Shown: piece by piece, positions 17,639 to 24,776 of the stretch
Layout: each line of letters begins with the position of its first letter
Numbering within the stretch: the stretch's first letter is position 1
NCBI RefSeq assembly: GCF_003584565.2
Contig: NZ_CP031010.1
Span: forward strand, 4,526,001-4,590,000
Length of the DNA: 64,000 nucleotides
Origin: Alteromonas sp. RKMC-009
GTDB taxonomy: Bacteria; Pseudomonadota; Gammaproteobacteria; Enterobacterales; Alteromonadaceae
Direction of reading: 5' to 3'
Notes under the pieces: model-generated
What the model saw: the letters and a program-made list of their open reading frames with translations, nothing else
Databases searched by the model: none
Told to the model about the DNA's origin: nothing
Made by a program: the position numbers and the translations under genes

Positions 17639-18247
17639 GTGCAATCATTTTTATCCGGAATGGGATTAGGTATGAGCCTGATCATTGCTATTGGTGCACA
17701 AAATATCTGGGTGCTCAGTCAAAGCATGGCCGGTGCTAACCGGCTGGCAATTGCCCTGACCTGCATACTCTGTGATGCCGTACTGATTTTTCTCGGCGTT
17801 TTTACCGCCAGTGAAATCAAAACCTGGATCCCGGGACTCATTCCCTGGCTGACCTGGGCAGGTGTGGCATTTCTGCTCTATCTTGCTTTTGGTGCGGCCA
17901 AACGGGCTTACGAAGGGTCGTCGGGCCTGACTCTTCATGCAGAAAAAGCTGCCAAAGCATGGTGGAAAACCAGTCTTGCCGCGCTGGCAATCAGCTTACT
18001 GAACCCCCACGTATATCTGGATACTGTTGTCCTGCTGGGCAGTATCGGCGCCCTGCAACCTGAACCACTGGTATTTGCTTTGGGTGCAACAACCGGTTCA
18101 GTGTTGTGGTTCGGCAGTCTGGTGCTGTTTTCTCCGGCACTGAAAAAGCTGCTGAAATCCCCGCTTCGCTGGCGTATTTTCGACAGTATTATTGCTGTAG
18201 CACTCTGCGCCATCGCCTGGCAGCTATACAACACACCTGCTGGCTGA
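17639..18247 (+). CDS. argO: LysE/ArgO amino-acid exporter
   Basis: A 202-residue inner-membrane protein with about six helices. The N-terminal SGMGLGMSLIIAIGAQNIWVL is the LysE/ArgO signature (G-A-Q-N). It exports arginine, and in some species lysine, preventing toxic accumulation. The GTG start at 17639 has GGGAG about 8 nt upstream. It is divergent from argP, the classical arrangement for its regulator. It converges with the response-regulator gene 41 nt downstream; only a weak hairpin was seen between them. Confidence 0.88.
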   Translation: MQSFLSGMGLGMSLIIAIGAQNIWVLSQSMAGANRLAIALTCILCDAVLIFLGVFTASEIKTWIPGLIPWLTWAGVAFLLYLAFGAAKRAYEGSSGLTLHAEKAAKAWWKTSLAALAISLLNPHVYLDTVVLLGSIGALQPEPLVFALGATTGSVLWFGSLVLFSPALKKLLKSPLRWRIFDSIIAVALCAIAWQLYNTPAG

Positions 18248-18287
18248 ACCCGGCCAGCCGCTTCCGGTAAATTCCGTTACGTTTTAT

Positions 18288-18953
18288 TCAACGCATCAGA
18301 TAGTGATTGAAATCGATACTCGCCGCGCACAGTGCAGCCTGAATGCGGTTATGTACGTTCAGTTTATTCAAGATGGCCGAAACATGAGCCTTGACGGTGG
18401 TTTCCGCAATATTCAGCTCGTAGGCGATTTGCTTGTTCGATTTGCCTTTCGCAATACACTCAAACACCAGCAGTTGTCTGCGAGTCAGTGCTGCAATTAA
18501 TTTAGGGTCAATTTGCTGTGCGCTGTTCTCGTCTTTCGGCTTGCCGGTACCACTTTTACGGATAATATCCGGTGGCAGATAAACCTGGCCGGAAAGCACC
18601 TGCTCTAACGCAGCGACAATCTGTTCACAACTGGATGACTTGGTGATAAAACCCACTGCTCCATATGTAAATGCTTGCAGCACCACATTCTTATCTTCTT
18701 CCGCTGAGACTATCACAATAGGGATTTCGGGAAATTGATTACGAAACCGCACAATGCCGTTCAGACCATCCATACCCGGCATGTTCAGATCTAACAGCAC
18801 CAAATCAATATCAGGATTCTCTTCAGCCACTTCAATTGCAGCATCAAGGTCTGTACAGGTAATGGTTTTTGTTTCTGCTATATTCCGCTCGACAAAGTCG
18901 GTAATGGCATAGCGAAACAGTGGATGATCATCTGCAACCAGGATTTCTACCAT
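18288..18953 (-). CDS. NarL/LuxR-type response regulator, AgmR/ErbR/PedR-like
   Basis: 221 residues: receiver domain with acidic pair Asp8-Asp9, phospho-acceptor Asp55 in LLDLNMPGMDG and Lys105 in FITKSS, then a LuxR-type helix-turn-helix at about 155-215 (LTRRQLLVFECIAKGKSNKQIA, then ETTVKAHVSAILNKL). It resembles regulators that switch on PQQ alcohol dehydrogenases in pseudomonads (AgmR/ErbR, PedR). Its position just downstream of the PQQ-associated ABC genes supports this. No cognate kinase is adjacent; NahK is the nearest kinase but would normally signal through an Hpt step. An ACTACT half-site lies on the minus strand at 18986-18991 upstream of the start. Its targets are proposed to be the three ACTACY sites. 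Confidence 0.87.
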   Translation of the reverse strand: MVEILVADDHPLFRYAITDFVERNIAETKTITCTDLDAAIEVAEENPDIDLVLLDLNMPGMDGLNGIVRFRNQFPEIPIVIVSAEEDKNVVLQAFTYGAVGFITKSSSCEQIVAALEQVLSGQVYLPPDIIRKSGTGKPKDENSAQQIDPKLIAALTRRQLLVFECIAKGKSNKQIAYELNIAETTVKAHVSAILNKLNVHNRIQAALCAASIDFNHYLMR

Positions 18954-19027
18954 AATTGTAAACCTTTTGTTAATTCATGACTGATAGTAGTAAATTCCGC
19001 ACAGGCCTGTCGAGCACTATGCACGGG

Positions 19028-19825
19028 TTATTTACCCGGCTTCTTCTTTTGTTGCATTCCACGTTTAGGATCGTAGCCCCAAATTGCAATACCGCAAAAT
19101 ACGACGGTAGTTGCAAAGGTGACCCAACCTGCGGTGGGATTCCAGCTCTCATATAACGCAAAACGAATCAGTTCTACTGCGTGAGTAAAAGGATTATATT
19201 GCGAAATCCAGTATAACCACTCGTTCGACTCTTTCAGTTTCCACAACGGATACAGCGCAGATGAAAGAAAAAACATGGGAAACACCACGAAATTCATTAC
19301 ACCGGCAAAGTTCTCCAGTTGTTTGATGAAAGATGACAGTAAAAGCCCGAGAGCGCCAAGCATTAATGCACCAACCAGCAATGCCGGTGCTGCGTATATG
19401 TAGCCCATAACCGGTACTTCGATACCCAGCAGATACGCCAGCAAAAAGAAGGCATAGGCCTGCAGTAACGAAATAATAGCGCCGGCAATGAGCTTACTTA
19501 TCAGTAAAAACGGGCGGGGAAGCGGGCTGGTGAGCAGCACTTTCATACTTCCCATTTCACGGTCATACACCATGGACAGTGAGCTTTGCATACCGTTGAA
19601 CAGCAAAATAATGCCCGCCAGACCCGGCATAATATATACATCATAAGTGATGTAGGTGTCGTAAGGCGGAATAATAGCGATACCCAGTGCAGCTCTGAAA
19701 CCTGCGGCAAAAACAATCAGCCACAATAACGGCCTCACAAGGGCACTGACCAGCCGCGCCTTCTGATGCCAGAAACGCCACATTTCACGCACCACAATAC
19801 CTTTAAATGCCATCCAGTACTTCAT
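19028..19825 (-). CDS. ABC-2 type permease of the PQQ alcohol dehydrogenase system
   Basis: 265 residues with six predicted membrane helices of the ABC-2 exporter type (LVRPLLWLIVFAAGFRAAL; LAGIILLFNGMQSSLSMVYDREMGSMKVLLTSPLPR is the typical cytoplasmic segment). Members of this family occur next to PQQ-dependent alcohol dehydrogenases and are annotated as alcohol ABC transporter permeases; what they move is unproven. The start overlaps the ATPase stop by 4 nt. It is the last of a four-gene minus-strand unit that begins at the binding protein, and lies 74 nt upstream of the response regulator gene. Confidence 0.87.
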   Translation of the reverse strand: MKYWMAFKGIVVREMWRFWHQKARLVSALVRPLLWLIVFAAGFRAALGIAIIPPYDTYITYDVYIMPGLAGIILLFNGMQSSLSMVYDREMGSMKVLLTSPLPRPFLLISKLIAGAIISLLQAYAFFLLAYLLGIEVPVMGYIYAAPALLVGALMLGALGLLLSSFIKQLENFAGVMNFVVFPMFFLSSALYPLWKLKESNEWLYWISQYNPFTHAVELIRFALYESWNPTAGWVTFATTVVFCGIAIWGYDPKRGMQQKKKPGK

Positions 19826-20559
19826 GCTGCTTCATCCTGTGTGGTCAGTTGCCGGTACAGGGCTTTTACGTCACCGGCCTGATATTCAGTGAGAGCAGTC
19901 TGACAGGGCATATCCAGCAAAATGTTCCCCTGATGTAACAGGATAAGGTTATCTTCCGGCAAGACTTCATCCACCAGATGGGTGGATGACAACACCGTAA
20001 TGCCCTTCTCAGAGCACAGGTCGCGAATATGGCGGTTTATGCTGTCTCTGGTGGGCATATCCAACCCCACACTGGCCTCGTCGAGCAATAAAATGGCGGG
20101 TTCATGCAGCAACGCGCGGGCAATTTCTACTCTGCGGCGGTGACCACCGTTCAGTGAGCGCACTTTCTCATGCTGTCGCCCGGTCAAATCAAATCTGGCC
20201 AGTTCCCGCGCTATGGCGTCTTTCGTTGCAGAGGCAGACATGCCGTGCAAGCCGGCATGATAATTCAGGTTCTGATAAACAGTTAAATCTAAGTCCAGCG
20301 TGCTTTGCTGAAACACGATACCCAATGCGGCTAACGCCTTGCGCGGGGCTTTGGCTGTATCATGACCGCCCACAAAAATGTCACCTTCCGCACTTTGCAG
20401 CAACTGACAAAGCAGGTTGAACAGCGTACTTTTACCCGCGCCATTCGGGCCAAGTAACGCGTAGAAACGGCCCTGTTCCAGGTTCAGGTTCACATTGTGC
20501 AGTACTGTCTTTTGCTGATAACCGAACTGCAAGCCTGCGACAGATAATGCCAGGCTCAT
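19822..20559 (-). CDS. ABC ATPase of the PQQ alcohol dehydrogenase system
   Basis: 245 residues. Walker A is GPNGAGKST, Q-loop in GIVFQQSTLDLDLTV, Walker B is ILLLDEASVGLD and the switch His is in SSTHLVDE. The signature region reads SLNGGHRRRVEIARA, where LNGGH replaces the usual LSGGQ; this variant is common in this export subfamily (PedA-like). It drives the ABC-2 permease encoded next. The gene overlaps both neighbours by 4 nt, so the four proteins are coupled in translation. The transported compound is unknown; suggestions in related clusters include toxic alcohols or metabolites. Confidence 0.88.
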   Translation of the reverse strand: MSLALSVAGLQFGYQQKTVLHNVNLNLEQGRFYALLGPNGAGKSTLFNLLCQLLQSAEGDIFVGGHDTAKAPRKALAALGIVFQQSTLDLDLTVYQNLNYHAGLHGMSASATKDAIARELARFDLTGRQHEKVRSLNGGHRRRVEIARALLHEPAILLLDEASVGLDMPTRDSINRHIRDLCSEKGITVLSSTHLVDEVLPEDNLILLHQGNILLDMPCQTALTEYQAGDVKALYRQLTTQDEAA

Positions 20560-21512
20560 GGCTTCACCGCCACGCCCCAGGGATAACGTCCCACTTTCAG
20601 GGTTTTGATTACTTTTAATTTATCTGTATCGATGACTGATACATCGCCACTCACACCATTGGTGGTGAACAGCAAAGACTGATCGTTGGCGAAGGCGAGT
20701 TGCCATACACGACGTCCCACCAGCAGATAATCCAGCACTTCATAAGTTTTCGCATCGACCACCGCTACATGATTCGCAGGACCCAGTGCTACAAACGCAT
20801 ATTTACCGTTATCAGTCAGTTTCACGCCCACAGGCTGAATTTTATCCCTGTGTACTCCCGGAATTTTGAAATTAATCACCTGCGTAATCGCTTTGCTGTC
20901 CACATCAACGATGGAAACGGTTCCGCCAATTTCTGACGAAGCCCAGACGGTTTTACCGTCCTTGGTAAACTCCACGTGACGAGGACGCTGATCGACCAGT
21001 GTGTTGTCTACCAGTTGCTGATTTGAGGCGTCAATCCAGTGCAGCATATTAGTGGTTTCAGAGGTATTGATAACCCATCTACCATCAGGACTGGCAGCCA
21101 TACCTTCAGGCTCCACACCCACGTCAATCTGTGCAATCACATCCCGTTTTTCCGTATCGACAACGGTGACTACGGCGTCGTCTTCGTTGGCGATATACAG
21201 GTGATGGTTATTGGGATGCAGCGCGAACTGCTCGGGATCTTCACCGGAAGGCAGGTTATGGATGATCCTGTTGGTACTTACCTCCAGGACCTGCACTGCG
21301 TCTGAATCGCTGGCGCAGATATACAGGTATTTATAGTCATTGCTGAAAATAATCCCCCTTGGCCGCATACCCACTTCGATGGTTTCAATTACTTCCAGTG
21401 AACCGGTATCAATGAGGGTCAATGTGTCATCTTTTTCGTTCGACACATATGCAACACCCGCCAAAGCAGGGCTGGCGAACAGCATCATTGCGGGGAGAAC
21501 CAACGACTTCAT
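20556..21512 (-). CDS. PQQ-catabolism-associated YVTN beta-propeller protein
   Basis: A 318-residue periplasmic protein with signal peptide MKSLVLPAMMLFASPALA before GVAYVSNEK. It contains about seven YVTN/NHL-like blades (VAYVSNEKDDTLTLID, LYIANEDDAVVTVVD, FVALGPANHVAVVD, LLFTTNGVSGDVSVID). This family is found almost only with PQQ-dependent alcohol dehydrogenases; the function is unknown, perhaps binding or assembly. The ATG at 21512 has AAGGAG 5 nt upstream and starts 2 nt after the upstream stop, so I prefer it over the longer frame from 21536. Confidence 0.9.
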   Translation of the reverse strand: MKSLVLPAMMLFASPALAGVAYVSNEKDDTLTLIDTGSLEVIETIEVGMRPRGIIFSNDYKYLYICASDSDAVQVLEVSTNRIIHNLPSGEDPEQFALHPNNHHLYIANEDDAVVTVVDTEKRDVIAQIDVGVEPEGMAASPDGRWVINTSETTNMLHWIDASNQQLVDNTLVDQRPRHVEFTKDGKTVWASSEIGGTVSIVDVDSKAITQVINFKIPGVHRDKIQPVGVKLTDNGKYAFVALGPANHVAVVDAKTYEVLDYLLVGRRVWQLAFANDQSLLFTTNGVSGDVSVIDTDKLKVIKTLKVGRYPWGVAVKP

Positions 21513-21514
21513 AC

Positions 21515-22762
21515 TTACTCCTTGACCATGGAACAACGGACTTCCGGCTTGTCATACCCCAGCGTATCTAAATCAGTCACGGGATGAAGAAAACCTTCCT
21601 GAGGAGACTGGGAAACCAGAGATTCCGGCTGCACTAACGGGATGGGCTGACGCAGTTGTCCGTTCCACTGGCGGAAGGTCAGTTTGCGTCCTTTGAACGC
21701 TGCCAGCTCAAATTTATCGCTCATAAGGTATTGATAAAGCGTAGCAGAGTTATTCGATTTTGTTCGGGTGACCGCTTCAGCAACGGCTCTGACAGCAAGC
21801 CAGGCGTTAAAGTCGTCATCATTCATAGGACGCTGATTTGCTTCAAAAAAACGGTTTTGCAGTTGGATAGCGCCCCACTGTTCAATACTGCGATGCCAGG
21901 AAGCAGCTTTGAGTCCGTGGGTACCGGCTACTGGACGGGGCAACCAGGTGTTGTACGGTAAATAAAAGCCAAACAGGTTTTGAGTATCTGCCACCAGCAC
22001 CACGTCATAATCTTCCCCCTGCGTCAGGGCGGGTACTTCCTGCTGGGAAGTACGGCGTAAATCCGTGTCGAAGGTCCAGGTTTTATGCCCGGTAATTTTG
22101 GTGCCAAAGCGTTTTGATGCCCGTTCAAACGCCTGCGCCATGGCTTTATCGCCTTCACCACTGCCAGAAACTAAAAACCATTCCCGCCAGCGTTTTGCCA
22201 TCAGAAACTGACCCAGTGCATCGCCCAGCATGGCGTAACTCGGGGAAGTGTGCAGTAAACCGGCCCGGCATTGATTTTGCCGCCAGCTGTCAGATTTGTT
22301 TGTTGCATTGAGCATCAGCCCGGCGTCGGCACCGGGCAGGGCCAGAATTGCCTGCAAGGTACTGTCGGGCACATCCAGGATCAGCGGCCCGCTATTGGCT
22401 TTAAGCCACGCCTGTACTTTGCCGGTGAGAGCCTCTCCGTTGGCATCTTCGAGTACCGTCAGCGCATAGCGATGTTTAAGAAAGCGACCGGTGGTATTGG
22501 AATCATCCGTCCCCAGCAAAGCGCCGGCAACACCATTGTTTTCAGGAGTTTTAAACAGCGCCAGTGAAGCAGAAGACGTCAGTCCGGTTTGTTTTACATA
22601 GGCGATATTTACCGGTAAGTCTTCAGCAAAGGATTGTGAGACGGGCACCAACAGGCTTAGCAGACACGGCAGAGCCAGAAACCGCATTACATAACGTGAT
22701 GCAGCTTTCAGCGGTATTGCCAGGCCAGGTGTCGCCATTGTCGTTATTAGTGGGGCGAACAT
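21515..22762 (-). CDS. ABC-type binding protein of the PQQ alcohol dehydrogenase system, PedC-like
   Basis: A 415-residue exported protein with a long N-terminal signal (core RFLALPCLLSLLVPVSQSFA before EDLPVNIAY). The rest resembles type I periplasmic binding proteins related to branched-chain amino-acid binders (GPLILDVPDSTLQAILALPG, EWFLVSGSGEGDKAMAQAFERA). It is the family annotated as substrate-binding protein of the PQQ alcohol dehydrogenase system (PedC in Pseudomonas putida). Pairing with an ABC-2 exporter is unusual for a binding protein, so it may sense or hand over a periplasmic ligand. The ATG at 22762 has AAGGAG 7 nt upstream. It is the first gene of the minus-strand unit, divergent from pedF across 230 nt containing site 2. 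Confidence 0.85.
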   Translation of the reverse strand: MFAPLITTMATPGLAIPLKAASRYVMRFLALPCLLSLLVPVSQSFAEDLPVNIAYVKQTGLTSSASLALFKTPENNGVAGALLGTDDSNTTGRFLKHRYALTVLEDANGEALTGKVQAWLKANSGPLILDVPDSTLQAILALPGADAGLMLNATNKSDSWRQNQCRAGLLHTSPSYAMLGDALGQFLMAKRWREWFLVSGSGEGDKAMAQAFERASKRFGTKITGHKTWTFDTDLRRTSQQEVPALTQGEDYDVVLVADTQNLFGFYLPYNTWLPRPVAGTHGLKAASWHRSIEQWGAIQLQNRFFEANQRPMNDDDFNAWLAVRAVAEAVTRTKSNNSATLYQYLMSDKFELAAFKGRKLTFRQWNGQLRQPIPLVQPESLVSQSPQEGFLHPVTDLDTLGYDKPEVRCSMVKE

Positions 22763-22844
22763 ACCGGTACTCCTTTTGCGAAGGTGAACTAAATACTAGT
22801 TGATGACCCGTCCATTATGAATGAGCACAAAGGATGAAAGGTTT

Positions 22845-22861
22845 ACTACCTTAGTACAATT
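22845..22861 (+). promoter_or_regulatory. Putative operator, site 2 (pedF / binding-protein genes)
   Basis: ACTACCTTAGTACAATT shares ACTACY, G10, A12 and A15 with the other two sites. The hexamer TTTAAA begins 27 bp past its end (22888-22893), ahead of pedF. It lies in the divergent gap between pedF and the PedC-like gene and could serve both. Confidence 0.48.
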
Positions 22862-22992
22862 GGACGAATCCGGCATATCACCTACCTTTTAAAACGTGTC
22901 TGGTTATGTCGCAAACACAACAAAACCTACTCAAGTTGTCCGCCAACTCTAACCAGCATTGACACTATCTGACAACTTTTGGAGATGTATAA

Positions 22993-23439
22993 ATGAAAAA
23001 TTTCTCAACCATATTGCGTAGTACGCTGGCAGCAGTTATCGCTGTGTCTTCAGCGCAGGCGCTTGCTCATGGCGATGTTACACCACAGGCAGTGGACACC
23101 AGCGCGTTACCTCAACTGGGCGAGGAATGGAAAGCCACGAACCCTTACACTGGTAATGAGCTGGCAATCAAAATTGGTGACTCTGCCTATAACCAGAACT
23201 GCGCCCGTTGCCACGGCCTGGAAGTTATTTCTGGCGGTATTACTCCGGATCTGCGTAAACTGAATGACGAAAACGAATTCTTCAGTCAGGAAGAAGCTGA
23301 CGACTGGTTCATGATGCGTATCCGTAACGGTGCAGTTATCGACGGCCGTGTTTACATGCCGCCATTCGAAGGCATCCTTAGTCAGGAAGCAATGTGGGCA
23401 ATCAAATCTTACATCGAAACTCGCGGCACCCCCGAGTAA
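22993..23439 (+). CDS. pedF: Cytochrome c-550, PedF family
   Basis: A 148-residue periplasmic monohaem cytochrome c. The signal peptide ends AQALA before HGDVTPQ. The haem attachment is Cys70-Ala-Arg-Cys73-His74 and the distal Met ligand is probably Met122 in YMPPFEG. It accepts electrons from the PQQ dehydrogenase and passes them toward the terminal oxidase. Sequence and length match PedF/ExaB-type cytochromes. The Shine-Dalgarno is TTTTGGAG before the ATG at 22993. A MoxJ-like gene starts 5 nt after its stop, the usual partner order in quinoprotein clusters. Confidence 0.93.
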   Translation: MKNFSTILRSTLAAVIAVSSAQALAHGDVTPQAVDTSALPQLGEEWKATNPYTGNELAIKIGDSAYNQNCARCHGLEVISGGITPDLRKLNDENEFFSQEEADDWFMMRIRNGAVIDGRVYMPPFEGILSQEAMWAIKSYIETRGTPE

Positions 23440-23444
23440 CAGCT

Positions 23445-24332
23445 ATGGCTCGCTTATTACGTTGCTGGATAACGGGCCTTGCGCTGGCTGCCTTTATGGC
23501 AGGCAGCGCTTTTTCAGTTCAGGCCCGAAGCTATGACGATATTATTGAGTCAGGCTATATCACCATTGCGGTCTACAATAATTTCCCCCCTTATTCTTTT
23601 CTGGACGATGAATCTCCTGCCGGTGTCGACATTGAAGTAGGGAAAGCCATCGCTGCAGGATTAGGTGTTGAGCCACGCTGGATGTGGATTAATGCCGATG
23701 AAAATCTGGAAGATGATTTACGACAGGCAGTATGGAAAGGCCATATCATTACCCGCCAGAAAGCGGATTTGATGTTGCGTGTTCCTTACGACCGTAAATT
23801 CAGTTACGGCATTGACGGATACGGTCTGCCCCGCAATGAAATGGTGGTGATGTTCGGCCCTTATCACCGTGAAAAATGGGCGCTGCTGAAGAACACTGAA
23901 AAAACCAATGGCATCGACACACTGGCGATTTTCCAGTACGAGAAAATTGCCGTGGAAATCGACTCACTTCCGGACACCTTTTTAGGTTCAACCATTGGCG
24001 GCAGATTAAGGAAAAACATGGTGCATACTACCACCACCTTTGACGGCATAGACCTGTTCAAAAAAGGGGAAGTCGCTGCTGTTGCCGGCATGCAGTCACA
24101 ACTGGAATGGGCACAACCTGCCTCCGAACAATACACCATCAATGCTACCGGTCTTGCTGCAATGAGCATTAAAGCCTGGGATATTGGTATGGCGGTGAAA
24201 ACGGATTACCGGCAGTTGGCTTATGCCATTGAAGACATCACTGTTCCCATGATCGAAGACGGTCGCATGAAAGCCATTTTTGATGACTACAAGATTACCT
24301 ACACGGTACCCGGGTTATACGCCGAAGAATAA
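23445..24332 (+). CDS. Quinoprotein-associated periplasmic binding protein, MoxJ/XoxJ-like
   Basis: A 295-residue exported SBP_bac_3-type protein with signal peptide (CWITGLALAAFMAGSAFSVQA before RSYDDI). The mature start GYITIAVYNNFPPYSF and DIEVGKAIAAGLGVEP are typical of polar-amino-acid binding folds. In quinoprotein clusters this family (MoxJ, XoxJ) is thought to help activate or assemble the dehydrogenase rather than transport a solute. I placed the start at the ATG at 23445, 5 nt after pedF; the longer frame from 23394 lies inside pedF. It probably forms a two-gene unit with pedF, ending at a weak hairpin. Confidence 0.88.
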   Translation: MARLLRCWITGLALAAFMAGSAFSVQARSYDDIIESGYITIAVYNNFPPYSFLDDESPAGVDIEVGKAIAAGLGVEPRWMWINADENLEDDLRQAVWKGHIITRQKADLMLRVPYDRKFSYGIDGYGLPRNEMVVMFGPYHREKWALLKNTEKTNGIDTLAIFQYEKIAVEIDSLPDTFLGSTIGGRLRKNMVHTTTTFDGIDLFKKGEVAAVAGMQSQLEWAQPASEQYTINATGLAAMSIKAWDIGMAVKTDYRQLAYAIEDITVPMIEDGRMKAIFDDYKITYTVPGLYAEE

Positions 24333-24343
24333 CCGGGCATACG

Positions 24344-24384
24344 GGGAGCGTGGTCCCGACATAAACACGCTTCCCATTTTAATT
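24344..24384 (+). terminator. Possible terminator of the pedF unit
   Basis: GGGAGCGTG (24344-24352) pairs with CACGCTTCCC (24366-24375) with a one-base bulge and a 13-nt loop, followed by ATTTTAATT. It lies 11 nt after the stop of the MoxJ-like gene. The T-tract is interrupted, so strength is uncertain. Confidence 0.5.
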
Positions 24385-24536
24385 AAATCTTCCCCGTCCG
24401 TTTCAGTGCTGATACATCCCCAGACACACTGTTCCGCGTTCATCACGATTTGTTATGCAGACTACATAACCTATTGACCTGGCGTTATTTCCCTGTGCTT
24501 CTCACCCTCCCTTTTTGACCCGTTTTTCGGGGTATT

Positions 24537-24553
24537 ACTACCAAGGGAGTAAA
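24537..24553 (+). promoter_or_regulatory. Putative operator, site 3 (dehydrogenase)
   Basis: ACTACCAAGGGAGTAAA aligns with sites 1 and 2. With two more 5' bases it is a near-palindrome, TTACTACC / GGGAGTAA around AA. A TTAAAA hexamer starts 27 bp after its end (24580-24585). It lies in the 444-bp leader upstream of the dehydrogenase. GGGAG here could instead be the ribosome site of a 33-codon ORF beginning at ATG 24555, so the reading is not unique. Confidence 0.48.
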
Positions 24554-24730
24554 AATGATAATCCAAGGTTTAATGGTTGTTAAAAAAACATTAGCTAATA
24601 CTGACCATGTCGTCGTCCGAAGATGTTCCATGCTTAGGGTCCGGAGGACGGATTAACAATAATGCAAGGCCGTAAGAAGAACGTTCCCAACTAATACAAC
24701 TGTTTTTCAGACGAGCCGCTTGTGTAAAAA

Positions 24731-24745
24731 GGTGGAAAGACCACC
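24731..24745 (+). promoter_or_regulatory. Hairpin in the dehydrogenase 5' leader
   Basis: GGTGG (24731-24735) and CCACC (24741-24745) form a perfect 5-bp stem with loop AAAGA, ending 31 nt before the start codon and just upstream of the GGAG ribosome site. It may stabilise the message or tune translation. Nothing identifies it as a riboswitch. Confidence 0.4.
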
Positions 24746-24776
24746 GAAGCACCTGTTGAACTACTGGAGAAACCTG

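Noticed and set aside
24333..24776. Sigma-54 promoter upstream of the dehydrogenase
   Set aside because: No TGGCAC-N5-TTGCA-like pair with correct spacing; TGGC near 24480 lacks the downstream element.
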